DNA of 64,000 bases from Pseudobutyrivibrio sp. GTDB taxonomy: Bacteria > Bacillota > Clostridia > Lachnospirales > Lachnospiraceae. Below are positions 1 through 8,839 of the stretch, one piece after another. The notes under the pieces are model-generated. The model worked only from the letters and a program-made list of their open reading frames with translations. It did no database searches and was not told where the DNA came from. Position 1 is the stretch's first letter, and each line of letters starts with the position of its first letter. The DNA is taken from assembly GCF_015057185.1 (NCBI RefSeq), contig NZ_SVEV01000004.1, forward strand, positions 1 through 64,000. Direction: 5' to 3'. Both the position numbers and the translations under genes were made by a program.

Positions 1-333
1 GATGGTGAGCTTTACAACTTCATGGATGTTGAGACATATGATCAGGTAGCTCTTACATCTGACCAGATTGGTGATGCTCTTAAGTTTGTTAAGGAAAATG
101 AAATCGTAAAGATGCTTTCACATAATGGTTCTATCTTCTCAGTTGAGCCACCTATGTTCGTAGAGCTTCAGATTACAGATACAGAGCCAGGTTTCAAGGG
201 CGATACAGCTACAGGTGCTACAAAGCCTGCTACAGTTGAGACTGGTGCTGTTGTATACGTTCCACTTTTCGTTGAGAACGGCGAGACAATCAAGATCGAT
301 ACAAGAACAGGAGAGTACTTGTCAAGAGTATAA
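1..333 (+). CDS. efp: Elongation factor P, C-terminal part (5' end outside window)
   Basis: The reading frame is open from base 1 and ends with TAA at 331-333, giving the last 110 residues of a protein whose start lies upstream of the window. The segment matches the middle and C-terminal OB domains of EF-P; the stretch [19 protein letters not shown] near residues 75-93 and the ending [12 protein letters not shown] are diagnostic. EF-P enters the ribosomal E site and rescues ribosomes stalled on proline runs. The lysine-bearing N-terminal domain is not visible. A small gene follows after 7 bases, so the two are probably co-transcribed. Confidence 0.95.
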   Translation, partial: DGELYNFMDVETYDQVALTSDQIGDALKFVKENEIVKMLSHNGSIFSVEPPMFVELQITDTEPGFKGDTATGATKPATVETGAVVYVPLFVENGETIKIDTRTGEYLSRV

Positions 334-340
334 TTTTATT

Positions 341-541
341 ATGGACTATAGAGAATATCCGCTTTCACAGTTACTTCAAAATAGAAAAATATTTGCCGTA
401 TTTGATGAGGAGTTCAGAAAGGGTACATGGCTAGATGCCACCGCACTCCTTGGAAGCGAAGGCACAATCAATTCACTTTATCGTGATGGCACAGTTCCAC
501 GCGAGACATTGGATAACATTGTTGCTAGACTCTCTAAATAA
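341..541 (+). CDS. Small conserved-looking protein of unknown function (66 aa)
   Basis: I do not recognise this gene. The frame is open upstream to 215, but the earlier part overlaps efp in another frame, so I start at the ATG at 341, which gives a compact 66-residue protein beginning MDYREYPLSQLL. It has no signal peptide or membrane segment and contains a mixed charged/hydrophobic core (FDEEFRKGTWLD). It lies 7 bases after efp and just before a strong terminator, so it is probably the last gene of the efp transcript. No convincing ribosome-binding site is seen, which fits translational coupling to efp. Confidence 0.6.
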   Translation: MDYREYPLSQLLQNRKIFAVFDEEFRKGTWLDATALLGSEGTINSLYRDGTVPRETLDNIVARLSK

Positions 542-545
542 TCAC

Positions 546-575
546 AGGACCTTGGGTACACCCAAGGTCCTTTCT
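546..575 (+). terminator. Rho-independent terminator after efp and the small gene
   Basis: An 11-bp perfect stem (AGGACCTTGGG at 546-556 with CCCAAGGTCCT at 561-571) has a TACA loop and is followed by a T-rich run. It ends the efp transcript just before the convergent response regulator gene. Confidence 0.9.
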
Positions 576-598
576 TAATGCAATGGTAATGGTAAGGG

Positions 599-1378
599 CT
601 AGTCGTGTAATTGCAGGTTTTCAGGATTGCCGTCAATTTCACGGAAGGCAGAGGGGTTCATGCCAACTACCTTGCGGAAGGTTTTGCTGAAATGGAATTG
701 ATCGGGGTAGCCAACTTCTTTGCCGATTTCTTGGATTGAATATTTGGTGTTTTTAAGGAGCTTCTTGGCGTTGTGTATTCGTATATTTGTTAGCATTTTG
801 ATGGGCGTAGTTCCAGTGAAGCGCTTGAATATTTTTGAAAGATAGGCAGAAGTAAATCCCATTTGATCTGCTAATTCTCCGATGTCTACAGCATCCATAT
901 AATGCTCCTGGATGTAATTTACAATGTAGTCAACTTGCTCTCTGGCGTCATAGTTTCCAAATTCGCTAACATCTGAGTTGATGTTGACTTGGCCTAGCTT
1001 TAGACCGGCTTTGCTTAGAACCTTGTGTAGTACTTCTGGGTCAACAGGCTTTAATAGATATTCAAATGCGTGCTGACGCAATGCTTCTTGAGCGTATTCG
1101 AAATCGGCGTACCCAGTTAGGATGATAGTGATGGTATCCGGGTATTGTCTGTTGATGCGCTCAGCTAGCTGGAGCCCGTTCATTACAGGCATTTGAATGT
1201 CAGTGATTACAATTTGGATGTCATCTTTTTCTAGGCATTCCAATGCTTCGTTGCCGTTTGAAGCCTGGGCAGTAACTTTAAAGGCGTCATCAAGGCTGTC
1301 AATGGTTCTAACGATGGATTGACGCAAAAAGTGTTCATCTTCCACCAGTAATACGTTGTAAAACTCCCTCTCATTCAT
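599..1378 (-). CDS. YesN-type response regulator with AraC DNA-binding domain
   Basis: This 259-residue protein has an N-terminal receiver domain (about 7-125) and a C-terminal AraC-type double helix-turn-helix domain (about 149-252). The phosphoacceptor is Asp60 in ITDIQMP and the conserved lysine is Lys110 in YLLKPV. Its start overlaps the stop of the upstream histidine kinase by four bases (ATGA), so the pair is translationally coupled. Proteins of this class are phosphorylated by YesM-like kinases and activate nearby sugar-uptake operons; the target is probably the divergent transporter/GH31 operon starting at 3363. The inducing sugar cannot be read from the sequence. Confidence 0.93.
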   Translation of the reverse strand: MNEREFYNVLLVEDEHFLRQSIVRTIDSLDDAFKVTAQASNGNEALECLEKDDIQIVITDIQMPVMNGLQLAERINRQYPDTITIILTGYADFEYAQEALRQHAFEYLLKPVDPEVLHKVLSKAGLKLGQVNINSDVSEFGNYDAREQVDYIVNYIQEHYMDAVDIGELADQMGFTSAYLSKIFKRFTGTTPIKMLTNIRIHNAKKLLKNTKYSIQEIGKEVGYPDQFHFSKTFRKVVGMNPSAFREIDGNPENLQLHD

Positions 1379-3186
1379 AGTTTTTTACCTTCGTCCCCAA
1401 TCGTACTTGATTTTTCAATACTTCGTCCGATTTTGACAAAGGCTCCTCCTTCTACATTATTCCCAAAATCAAATAAGAAAGTAATACCGTCAAGTAGATA
1501 TAGCCTTATGAAAATGTTAAGTATCCCCATACCTTCGATTTTCAGACTTGGAAGCACGCCAGTTTCAAGGATGGAATCCATTTGCTTCCTTAAATGTATA
1601 TCTACGTCTTTATCAAAACCTGGTCCTGTGTCTTTGACCTCAAGGAACCAGTTTTCACCATCTATATATCCATGTATACATATGTGCCATGGCAAAGGTC
1701 CTGTAGTTGTAGATTTAATTGCGTTTTCAACTAATAGCTGAATGCAAAGCTTAGGAACATAAAAATCTAGTAATTTGTCTTCAACGTCAAACTCATATGT
1801 TAGGTCATCTCCAAATCTGTACTTTAGGCATTCTAGGTACATGTCACATAAATCTAATTCTTCTTCCACGGTAATAACCTGCTCTTTGTTTGAAGAGATG
1901 GCTCTTAGAATTGTAGATATATCCTTTACCATGGTGGATACTGAATCCGTCATTCCTTGGTTGGCCATTTCCTCGATGCAAGCAAGAGAGTTGTACAGGA
2001 AATGGGGATTCATCTGCGATTGTAGAGCAAGCATTTCCGCTTGTATTTCTTGTTGCTGCAATCCTAACATTGTTTTTGTTTGAGTCTGGGATTGTAAAAT
2101 ATATTCGTTAATTGATTTAGCCAGCTTATCAATTTCTCTGATGTGGGTTGATTCCATATCTAGAGTGTTAAATTGGCTGCTGGAATCTCTGTCATTTAAA
2201 AAATGATAAATGTCTCTAATTGGTTTGCTTATTCGTTTGGCTAAAAGCTGGGTAAGCATTAAACCGGCAATAAAAATAGCTATTGAGAAAAATAGTATTA
2301 TTTTTAAGGCTGAAAGAATCGGTGTAAAAAAGTTGGTGTTTTCAACATACAATACAATTTTGTAGCCTGAATGAGGCATACTGTAGCTGAATAGGTAATC
2401 AGTGAACAAAGAAGAACTCTGTAATTTTACATGACCTTCTGTTGCAGCGTTGTAGTAGTTTTCAGCGTTTTCGTCTTCATATTCTAAAGGAAAAACTAGA
2501 TTTCCTTCTTCGTCATATACGTAAATATCAGGATTATATGCGTATCGATTTTCAAAAGCTGATTTGAAAACCTCGGTATAATACTTTCTAGCTTCTATTG
2601 TTCCCACAGGATAGTAGTAAACATTATAGTAGGTTCGAGAAATGGAATAATAGGTATTGCCTTCTGTGAGGGCTCCATTTGTAGCCATATTACCGATTAA
2701 TACATTTCGTAGTCCATTGGCACTCATTGTTTTTTGGTACCAGGCTGTGTCTGTGTAGTCGGTAATGGAGCCTAGGTAATCACCTACGCCATAGCCTAAG
2801 TCGTCTGTGGAATATATATTTAACTGTCGTACTGAGTAATCAAAACCTTTTAGCGAAGTAAGTGCCGCCGCTAAATGTTGTCTTGCTGAAATGTGCTTGT
2901 AGGCATCAGTAGAGTTTGTGGAAACGTAGTAGTCTAGAGCGGCAGTAAGTTCAGCCGAATTAATTGCATTTAGAGTGATAGTATCTAGCTGATATATTTG
3001 CAAATCAATGTTATCTCCGATTTGCACACAGATTCTATCCAAATCCGAAATGGCATTTTTCTTTATATTATGATACTCAATTGTCGAAAAAATAATCGCT
3101 GTGGTACCTAAAACAAAGGTGATCAACAGCACCATATTTTTTGAGAGTATTTTCTTAAGAGTCTTAACTTTTCTGTTTCGTAACAT
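1375..3186 (-). CDS. YesM-type membrane sensor histidine kinase
   Basis: I start this at the ATG at 3186 (MLRNRKVKTL), giving 603 residues; the frame extends 40 codons further upstream, but that part is unlike a kinase N-terminus. Transmembrane helices at about 17-36 and 289-315 flank an extracytoplasmic sensing region. A HAMP-like linker follows, then the His_kinase domain with phosphorylated His395 in QMNPHFLYNS. The ATPase domain shows the N box (LLVENAI, Asn488) and D519-TGPG. It overlaps the response regulator by four bases. Such kinases sense extracellular sugars, often through the binding protein of the cognate importer. It is divergent from the permease gene at 3363. Confidence 0.93.
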   Translation of the reverse strand: MLRNRKVKTLKKILSKNMVLLITFVLGTTAIIFSTIEYHNIKKNAISDLDRICVQIGDNIDLQIYQLDTITLNAINSAELTAALDYYVSTNSTDAYKHISARQHLAAALTSLKGFDYSVRQLNIYSTDDLGYGVGDYLGSITDYTDTAWYQKTMSANGLRNVLIGNMATNGALTEGNTYYSISRTYYNVYYYPVGTIEARKYYTEVFKSAFENRYAYNPDIYVYDEEGNLVFPLEYEDENAENYYNAATEGHVKLQSSSLFTDYLFSYSMPHSGYKIVLYVENTNFFTPILSALKIILFFSIAIFIAGLMLTQLLAKRISKPIRDIYHFLNDRDSSSQFNTLDMESTHIREIDKLAKSINEYILQSQTQTKTMLGLQQQEIQAEMLALQSQMNPHFLYNSLACIEEMANQGMTDSVSTMVKDISTILRAISSNKEQVITVEEELDLCDMYLECLKYRFGDDLTYEFDVEDKLLDFYVPKLCIQLLVENAIKSTTTGPLPWHICIHGYIDGENWFLEVKDTGPGFDKDVDIHLRKQMDSILETGVLPSLKIEGMGILNIFIRLYLLDGITFLFDFGNNVEGGAFVKIGRSIEKSSTIGDEGKKL

Positions 3187-3362
3187 TATCCAACCCACAA
3201 TACAAAAATAACTTCCGCTGACTTGGATTATAGCACATTTTCCCAAAAATAATCTTCGTTGGTTAAAAAAATACATAAATATGACAAATGAGTCAATGTG
3301 AACCATTGTTGATTTTGGCTAAAATAAAATCACATTAAAGGATGTAGCGGGAGGATGATGTA
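3187..3362. promoter_or_regulatory. Divergent intergenic region between sensor kinase and transporter operon
   Basis: These 176 AT-rich bases must hold promoters for both directions. A good ribosome-binding site (GGGAGG, 3349-3354) sits 8 bases before the ATG at 3363. I see TAAAAT-like hexamers near 3320-3330 but no convincing paired -35 box, so promoter positions are not assigned. Confidence 0.4.
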
Positions 3363-4238
3363 ATGAACAAGAAAAAACTTTATCCATGGTATTTCGCCTT
3401 TGGCTCTGTATTTATCTATACATTGCTCAGTGTTATTCCAGGCGTAATTGGTATTGGATACTCATTTACAGACTGGAGTTCATATAGTAATGAAATTCAT
3501 TTCGTTGGTCTCAGAAATTTCCAAGCAGTATTTAGCGGCGATAATGATTATCTTCGATATATCGTAAATACGTTGTTTTTTACATTGGTAACAACAATTT
3601 GTAAAACAGGATTTGGTTTGTTGCTGGCACTTCTTTTATGCAGCAAGGTTAAATTCAAAAATCTGCATCGAGGAATAATGTATTTACCAACAGTAATTCC
3701 AATACTTGTAACCGGTCTTACATTTACATCAATTCTTAATCCTAAGATTGGTTTTTTGAACACATTCCTAAGAGCAATAGGGCTAGAGGCTTTGACTAAG
3801 CAGTGGCTTGTTGATCCAAACATTGCATTCCCATCTGTAATGTTTGTAGATATTTGGAGAGGTACCGGATACATTATGACAATGTTAATTGCAGGTATCA
3901 TGGCAATTCCAAGTGTATATTATGAAGCTGCGGCAATCGATGGAGCCTCAGGATTTAGAAAATTCACCAATATTACACTTCCAATGTTAAAGCAGACATT
4001 AGCGGTAACAATTGTATTAAATGTAATCTATGGCCTAAAGATATTTGATATGGTATATGCCCTTACAAATGGTGGCCCAGGACATAGAACAGAGGTTATG
4101 TACACAGCAGTATTCAAAATGTTCTCAAAGGGACTTTATGCAGAAGGTACAACAATAAGCTCAGTAATGTTTGTATTTATGATTATCATAGGTTTCTTCA
4201 TGGTTAAGATTCTTACGAAAGACGAGGTAGTTGAATAA
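3363..4238 (+). CDS. Sugar ABC transporter permease (MalF/UgpA type)
   Basis: The 291-residue protein has about six membrane segments, beginning with a hydrophobic segment at about 10-30. It carries the binding-protein-dependent permease EAA loop (YEAAAIDGASGFRKFTNITL, about 183-202), which docks the ATPase. It is the first subunit of an importer of the carbohydrate-uptake-1 class. Its stop overlaps the ATG of the second permease (TAATG), so the two are coupled. No ATPase gene is nearby, as is common where a shared MsmX/UgpC ATPase serves several importers. The partner binding protein is probably the lipoprotein at 10401. Confidence 0.93.
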   Translation: MNKKKLYPWYFAFGSVFIYTLLSVIPGVIGIGYSFTDWSSYSNEIHFVGLRNFQAVFSGDNDYLRYIVNTLFFTLVTTICKTGFGLLLALLLCSKVKFKNLHRGIMYLPTVIPILVTGLTFTSILNPKIGFLNTFLRAIGLEALTKQWLVDPNIAFPSVMFVDIWRGTGYIMTMLIAGIMAIPSVYYEAAAIDGASGFRKFTNITLPMLKQTLAVTIVLNVIYGLKIFDMVYALTNGGPGHRTEVMYTAVFKMFSKGLYAEGTTISSVMFVFMIIIGFFMVKILTKDEVVE

Positions 4239-5068
4239 TGGTTGGTGGAAGAAAAGGAAAGATTAAATCAGTTTTGATGAATTTAATAGCAATACTGGTT
4301 TCACTGATAATGATAATGCCAATTGTTTTGATTGTAATAAATTCATTCAAGACAACAGGCGAGGCAATGACAATGACTATTGATTTGCCTAAGAAAATTG
4401 ATATAAGCAATTTTGGAACAGTAATAGAAAAAGGAAAACTGATGCGAAGCTTTTTTAACAGCTTACTTTATGCAGGTGTTTCAACTGCAGTAACTATTGT
4501 GTTAGGAAGCATGTCAGCTTACGTTTTTTCACGAAGAAGAAATAGAAGCTTTGCTGCTTTGTATATGTACATAGTTCTTGGAATGGTAATTCCTGTAAAC
4601 TACGTAGCTCTGATGAAGGTTATGCAGGTTATGCAGCTAAACAATTCAGCACTTGGAATAATCCTATTATATGTAGCAATCCAAACTCCATTTACCATTT
4701 TCCTGCTTTATGGATTTGTATCAAAAATTCCTACAGAGTTGGATGAAGCAGCAATTATAGATGGCTGCAATGCCAGACAGTTGTATTTCACAATTATAAT
4801 GCCTCTTTTAAAACCGGCTATAGTGACTGGACTAGTGCTTTGCTTTTTAAATACATGGAATGAATTCGTAATGCCACTTTATTTCTTGAATTCATCTGAA
4901 AAATGGCCAATGACTTTGGCAGTTTACAACTTCTTTGGACAGTTTGAAACAAGCTGGAACTTGATTTGCGCAGACGTAATTTTAACATGTGCTCCAGTTA
5001 TTATAATGTATCTTGTGGGACAGAAATACATTGTTGGCGGACAGACAGCAGGAGCAGTAAAGGGATAA
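4238..5068 (+). CDS. Sugar ABC transporter permease (MalG/UgpE type)
   Basis: This 276-residue membrane protein has about six helices and the EAA loop DEAAIIDGCNARQLYFTIIM near residues 168-187. It forms the inner-membrane channel with the permease encoded immediately upstream, whose stop codon it overlaps. The GH31 gene follows after only 3 bases, so the imported ligand is probably that enzyme's substrate. Confidence 0.93.
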   Translation: MVGGRKGKIKSVLMNLIAILVSLIMIMPIVLIVINSFKTTGEAMTMTIDLPKKIDISNFGTVIEKGKLMRSFFNSLLYAGVSTAVTIVLGSMSAYVFSRRRNRSFAALYMYIVLGMVIPVNYVALMKVMQVMQLNNSALGIILLYVAIQTPFTIFLLYGFVSKIPTELDEAAIIDGCNARQLYFTIIMPLLKPAIVTGLVLCFLNTWNEFVMPLYFLNSSEKWPMTLAVYNFFGQFETSWNLICADVILTCAPVIIMYLVGQKYIVGGQTAGAVKG

Positions 5069-5071
5069 ATA

Positions 5072-7435
5072 ATGGGAAAAGAAATAAGAAAGAATAGTAA
5101 TCTAATTAAACTAGAGTCAATGGGAGACAACATCATAAGAGTTGTGTATACCACAAGGGATGCCTTTGATGATAATTCTTCGATTGGAATTGATCATAAT
5201 AATCTGCAGGGGCTAGAAGCACAGCCAGAAGGTGATTGCTTTATAGCAGATGCAGGTAGATTAAAGGTAAAGGTAAATCCAGATAATCTGAATATGCAGT
5301 GGAATTCAAAGAATGGAAGGCTGTTTGATATTCCGGCTGCAAAGCTGGCCCGAACGCCAGTAATTAATTATACAACAGGCGATGAAGCTCCAATAATTAA
5401 ACGTGTAAAAACAGTTGATGGCGAAAGGAACTTTGTTGAAAACTTAAAGCCTGTTGAAGATCATGAAGCCTATAGATGCAAAATATTTTTTAACTGGGCA
5501 GATGATGAGGCTATTCATGGACTTGGACAGGCAGAGGAAGGAATATTTAACCTGAGAGGCAAGGTTCAATATCTCTATCAGCACAACATGAGAATACCTA
5601 TTCCATTTTTTATTTCAGATAAAGGCTACGGAGTGTTGATTGACTGTGGATGCTTAATGACCTTCAACGATGACGAAAGAGGCTCATATATCTTTTTAAA
5701 ATGTGTGGAACAGCTGGATTTCTATGTGATATATGGAGATAGCTTTGATGAAATCATTGCAGGCTTCAGACAGCTTACAGGAAAGGCTGCCATGCTTCCA
5801 AAATGGGCATTCGGTTATGTACAATCTAAAGAAAAATATAGCAGCGCAGCGGAATTGGTTCAGGTAGCAAAGAAGTATAGAAAATTAAATATTCCTATTG
5901 ATTGCGTGGTTCAGGACTGGAAAACCTGGGAGGGGGACTCTTGGGGCTGTAAGGTCCTAGATCAGAGCCGATATCCAGACCAATATAATTTCAGTGAAAA
6001 ATTAAAAGAATTAAATGTACACTCTATGGTTTCAGTTTGGCCAAATATGAATTCTGGAACTCCTGATTATGATGAATTGATGGCAGCTGGAAAGATGCTT
6101 AACGATCTTGCTACCTATGATGCTTTCGATGATCAGGCTAGAAAAATTTATTGGAATCAGGCGAAAAAGGGTCTTTATGACAAAGGCTTTGAATCATGGT
6201 GGTGTGATTCCACAGAACCTTTTTCAGGACCAGACTGGAATGGTGAGGAGCTAAGAGAGCCTTGGGAAAGATTTGAAATCGTTGGCAAAGAACACGAGAA
6301 GTTCCTTGGACAGGAGAGGGCAAATCTTTATGCTACTTTTCATGCAAAGGGTATGTTTGAAAACCAAAGAGCAGATTTTGCAGATAAAAGAGTTTTGAAT
6401 CTCACTCGCTCGGGCTATGCTGGTATCCAAAAATATGGAACCATGCTTTGGTCTGGCGATATAAGTGCGAGATGGGATGTTCTAAGAAAACAAATTGTAG
6501 AGGCTTTAAATATGGCAAGCTCAGGAATGCCATACTGGACCTTTGATATAGGAGGTTTTTTCGTAGTCCATGAAAATTGGCAGGCACGTGGTTGTGACTG
6601 CAATAATGATAACTCTCCTAAATGGTTTTGGCATGGAGACTACGAGAATGGTATAGCTGACGACGGCTATAAGGAGCTCTACGTTAGATGGCTTCAAATG
6701 GGCCTATTTCTCCCTATGTTTAGATCCCATGGAACGGACACACCTAGAGAGATTTGGAACTTTGGTAAGGCAGGAGAAAAGTATTATGACGCTATCGCAT
6801 ATACGATAAAGCTCAGATATAGACTTATGCCTTATATATACTCTTTGGCAGGTCAGGTGAATGCCCTTGATAGACAAATGATAGAGCCTTTATATTTTCA
6901 GTTTAATGCTGATAAGGAAGCAAAAAGCTGTGATAGTCAGTTTATGTTAGGTAAGGAGCTTTTGATTTGTCCTGTGACTGAGGAAAATGCTGACACATGG
7001 AATTGCTATCTACCTAGTGGATGCGATTGGTATGATTTTGATACTGGTGCTAAGTACCAGGGGGGCCAGTGGCTTAACAAAAAAATAGATTTGATGAGCA
7101 TACCAGTATTTGTAAAGGCAGGAAGTATTATTCCAATGGAAGCAGCACTTGATTATGCTACACAAAAGGTTAGCACTCCTATGGAAATTAGAATTTATGA
7201 AGGCGCAGATGGTGCTTTCACATTCTATGAGGATGCAGGCGATGGCTATGATTATGAGAATGGAGCTTCTAATCTCATTGAAATGAAATGGAATGATGCA
7301 AAAAAAGAATTAAACTTAGCTAGTTCGAATTTTAGTTTTGATGGTGGCATCACAGGTAGAAAATGTGTAGCAAGCTTAGGAGATGCAAAAAAAGAATTTA
7401 CCTATGATGGAAATGAGATAACAATTAATTTTTAG
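5072..7435 (+). CDS. GH31 alpha-glycosidase (alpha-xylosidase or alpha-glucosidase)
   Basis: The 787-residue protein has an N-terminal beta-sandwich (about 1-235), a TIM barrel (about 240-600) and C-terminal beta domains. The predicted nucleophile is Asp379 in SWWCDSTEP and the predicted acid/base is Asp463 in LWSGDISARWD; WTFDIGGFF (about 489-497) and FRSHGTDTPRE (about 550-560) are also typical. The WW-x-D-x-TEP form of the nucleophile motif resembles alpha-xylosidase members more than starch-type alpha-glucosidases, so xyloglucan-derived alpha-xylosides are a fair guess. No signal peptide is seen, so it acts in the cytoplasm on imported oligosaccharides. It lies 3 bases after the permease genes. 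Confidence 0.9.
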   Translation: MGKEIRKNSNLIKLESMGDNIIRVVYTTRDAFDDNSSIGIDHNNLQGLEAQPEGDCFIADAGRLKVKVNPDNLNMQWNSKNGRLFDIPAAKLARTPVINYTTGDEAPIIKRVKTVDGERNFVENLKPVEDHEAYRCKIFFNWADDEAIHGLGQAEEGIFNLRGKVQYLYQHNMRIPIPFFISDKGYGVLIDCGCLMTFNDDERGSYIFLKCVEQLDFYVIYGDSFDEIIAGFRQLTGKAAMLPKWAFGYVQSKEKYSSAAELVQVAKKYRKLNIPIDCVVQDWKTWEGDSWGCKVLDQSRYPDQYNFSEKLKELNVHSMVSVWPNMNSGTPDYDELMAAGKMLNDLATYDAFDDQARKIYWNQAKKGLYDKGFESWWCDSTEPFSGPDWNGEELREPWERFEIVGKEHEKFLGQERANLYATFHAKGMFENQRADFADKRVLNLTRSGYAGIQKYGTMLWSGDISARWDVLRKQIVEALNMASSGMPYWTFDIGGFFVVHENWQARGCDCNNDNSPKWFWHGDYENGIADDGYKELYVRWLQMGLFLPMFRSHGTDTPREIWNFGKAGEKYYDAIAYTIKLRYRLMPYIYSLAGQVNALDRQMIEPLYFQFNADKEAKSCDSQFMLGKELLICPVTEENADTWNCYLPSGCDWYDFDTGAKYQGGQWLNKKIDLMSIPVFVKAGSIIPMEAALDYATQKVSTPMEIRIYEGADGAFTFYEDAGDGYDYENGASNLIEMKWNDAKKELNLASSNFSFDGGITGRKCVASLGDAKKEFTYDGNEITINF

Positions 7436-7437
7436 AG

Positions 7438-7455
7438 TTACCTTGGAGAAGGTAA
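7438..7455 (+). other. Small intra-operon hairpin before the isomerase-like gene
   Basis: TTACCTT (7438-7444) and AAGGTAA (7449-7455) form a 7-bp stem with a GGAG loop, just upstream of the ribosome-binding site (AGGAGG) of the next gene. It has no T-run, so it is not a terminator; mRNA processing or translation control is possible. Confidence 0.45.
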
Positions 7456-7468
7456 AAGGAGGATAATT

Positions 7469-8836
7469 ATGAAGCAGAAAGCTATGGAAATAAAGTTAAA
7501 GGTTAGACCTATTGTTGGATGTTTAATTCATTCACATTTTTGGGAGGGACCATGCCGTGCAGGACATGCTGAGGAAATGACACCAGAGGCAGAAAAAGCA
7601 GCAGCTGATAAGGCATTTAAGGATGCCACAGAATTGTTAAAGGGTGCTACAGATAAAATTGATTTTCTACCAGCAATAGATGCAAGATATTATGAGACCT
7701 TCGTAGTAGATAAAGAGACATATGCAAAAATAGAAGAGGATATGGATGAAGTAGATTTCTTCCTTTGCATGAATTGGAGAATTCCAAAGCTTGAAAGATA
7801 TAGAAAGCCAGTTGTTATTTTACAAAACGGTAATGAGGGAATAGATTTTGCAGCATATTGTCGCTCTCTAGGAATTGAGGCATATGTTTGCATGGATTTA
7901 AAGGATTTAAACGAAATAGCACATGCACTATGGGTAAGAAAAGCAGTAGCAAATACTAGAGCGCTTGTACTTACAGCAGGCCAACAGCCAACATTTGGAC
8001 TTCAGTCACTTATCCGTGATCCAGAAATCCTTCGTCAGCGTTATGGCTTCGAGGTTGTTAAATTACCATTCCTTTCAATTGTGCCATATATGGATAAAAT
8101 TACTGATGAGGAAGCAAAGCCTATTATGGATAAGTTTCTTAAGAATTCATCTGACACACAGATTAAACCAGAATTCTTAATCAATGATGTAAAATACTAT
8201 TTGGCTGCTAGAAAGATGATGGATGACTACGATTGCAATGCGTTCTCAACAGCATGCCACGAGCTTTGTACATCTGAGGTACCTCAGAACCGCAAGTTTA
8301 CACCTTGTCTTTGCCATTCAATTATGAAGGATGATGGTATTCCAAGCGGATGCGAGGAAGATTTAAATGCATTGATGGCAATGGTAATTATGCAGTACAC
8401 AGCTAATAGACCAGCATTTATGGGCAATCCAAACTACGAGCAGGATGAGCTTGCAAGAATTCATCACGCAGTTCCAGCTCTCCAGATGAATGGTTACGGC
8501 ACAAAGGAATTAGACTACAAGCTTTGGGCATTCACAGGTCAGGGCTTTGGTGCAAAGCTTCAAATTGATTTTGCTCAGAATGATCAGGATGAAGTTACAC
8601 TTGGAAGATTTAATCCAGCCGGAGATACAATGGTTGTAAAAACTGGAGAAGTAATAAAATCAGAATTTGTTGATGTATATTGTAGTCCATTCTATTATAT
8701 TAAAATGGATGATGCTAGAAAGTGGATGCACAATCTAGCTGGCTTTGGTCACCATCAGGTGCTTATATTTGGAGACTACATGCAGGCACTTAAGAATGTA
8801 GCAGAGGTTATGTATTTCAATATTTTAGAAGGATAA
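7469..8836 (+). CDS. L-fucose/L-arabinose isomerase-fold protein
   Basis: This 455-residue protein belongs to the loose family of fucose-isomerase-related proteins (COG2407 type). The segment GIPSGCEEDLNALMAMVIMQ (about 290-309) followed by YTANRPAFMGN resembles the active-site region of this fold, in which a glutamate, an aspartate and a histidine bind the metal. It is shorter than FucI (about 590) and shares little else with the true fucI at 22698. It lies 33 bases after the GH31 gene and 3 bases before a NifS-like gene. The likely role is isomerising the sugar released by the GH31 enzyme; the substrate is not known. Confidence 0.75.
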   Translation: MKQKAMEIKLKVRPIVGCLIHSHFWEGPCRAGHAEEMTPEAEKAAADKAFKDATELLKGATDKIDFLPAIDARYYETFVVDKETYAKIEEDMDEVDFFLCMNWRIPKLERYRKPVVILQNGNEGIDFAAYCRSLGIEAYVCMDLKDLNEIAHALWVRKAVANTRALVLTAGQQPTFGLQSLIRDPEILRQRYGFEVVKLPFLSIVPYMDKITDEEAKPIMDKFLKNSSDTQIKPEFLINDVKYYLAARKMMDDYDCNAFSTACHELCTSEVPQNRKFTPCLCHSIMKDDGIPSGCEEDLNALMAMVIMQYTANRPAFMGNPNYEQDELARIHHAVPALQMNGYGTKELDYKLWAFTGQGFGAKLQIDFAQNDQDEVTLGRFNPAGDTMVVKTGEVIKSEFVDVYCSPFYYIKMDDARKWMHNLAGFGHHQVLIFGDYMQALKNVAEVMYFNILEG

Positions 8837-8839
8837 AAA

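Noticed and set aside
215-340. Longer start for the small gene after efp
   Set aside because: The extra 42 codons overlap efp in another frame and read as non-protein-like sequence.
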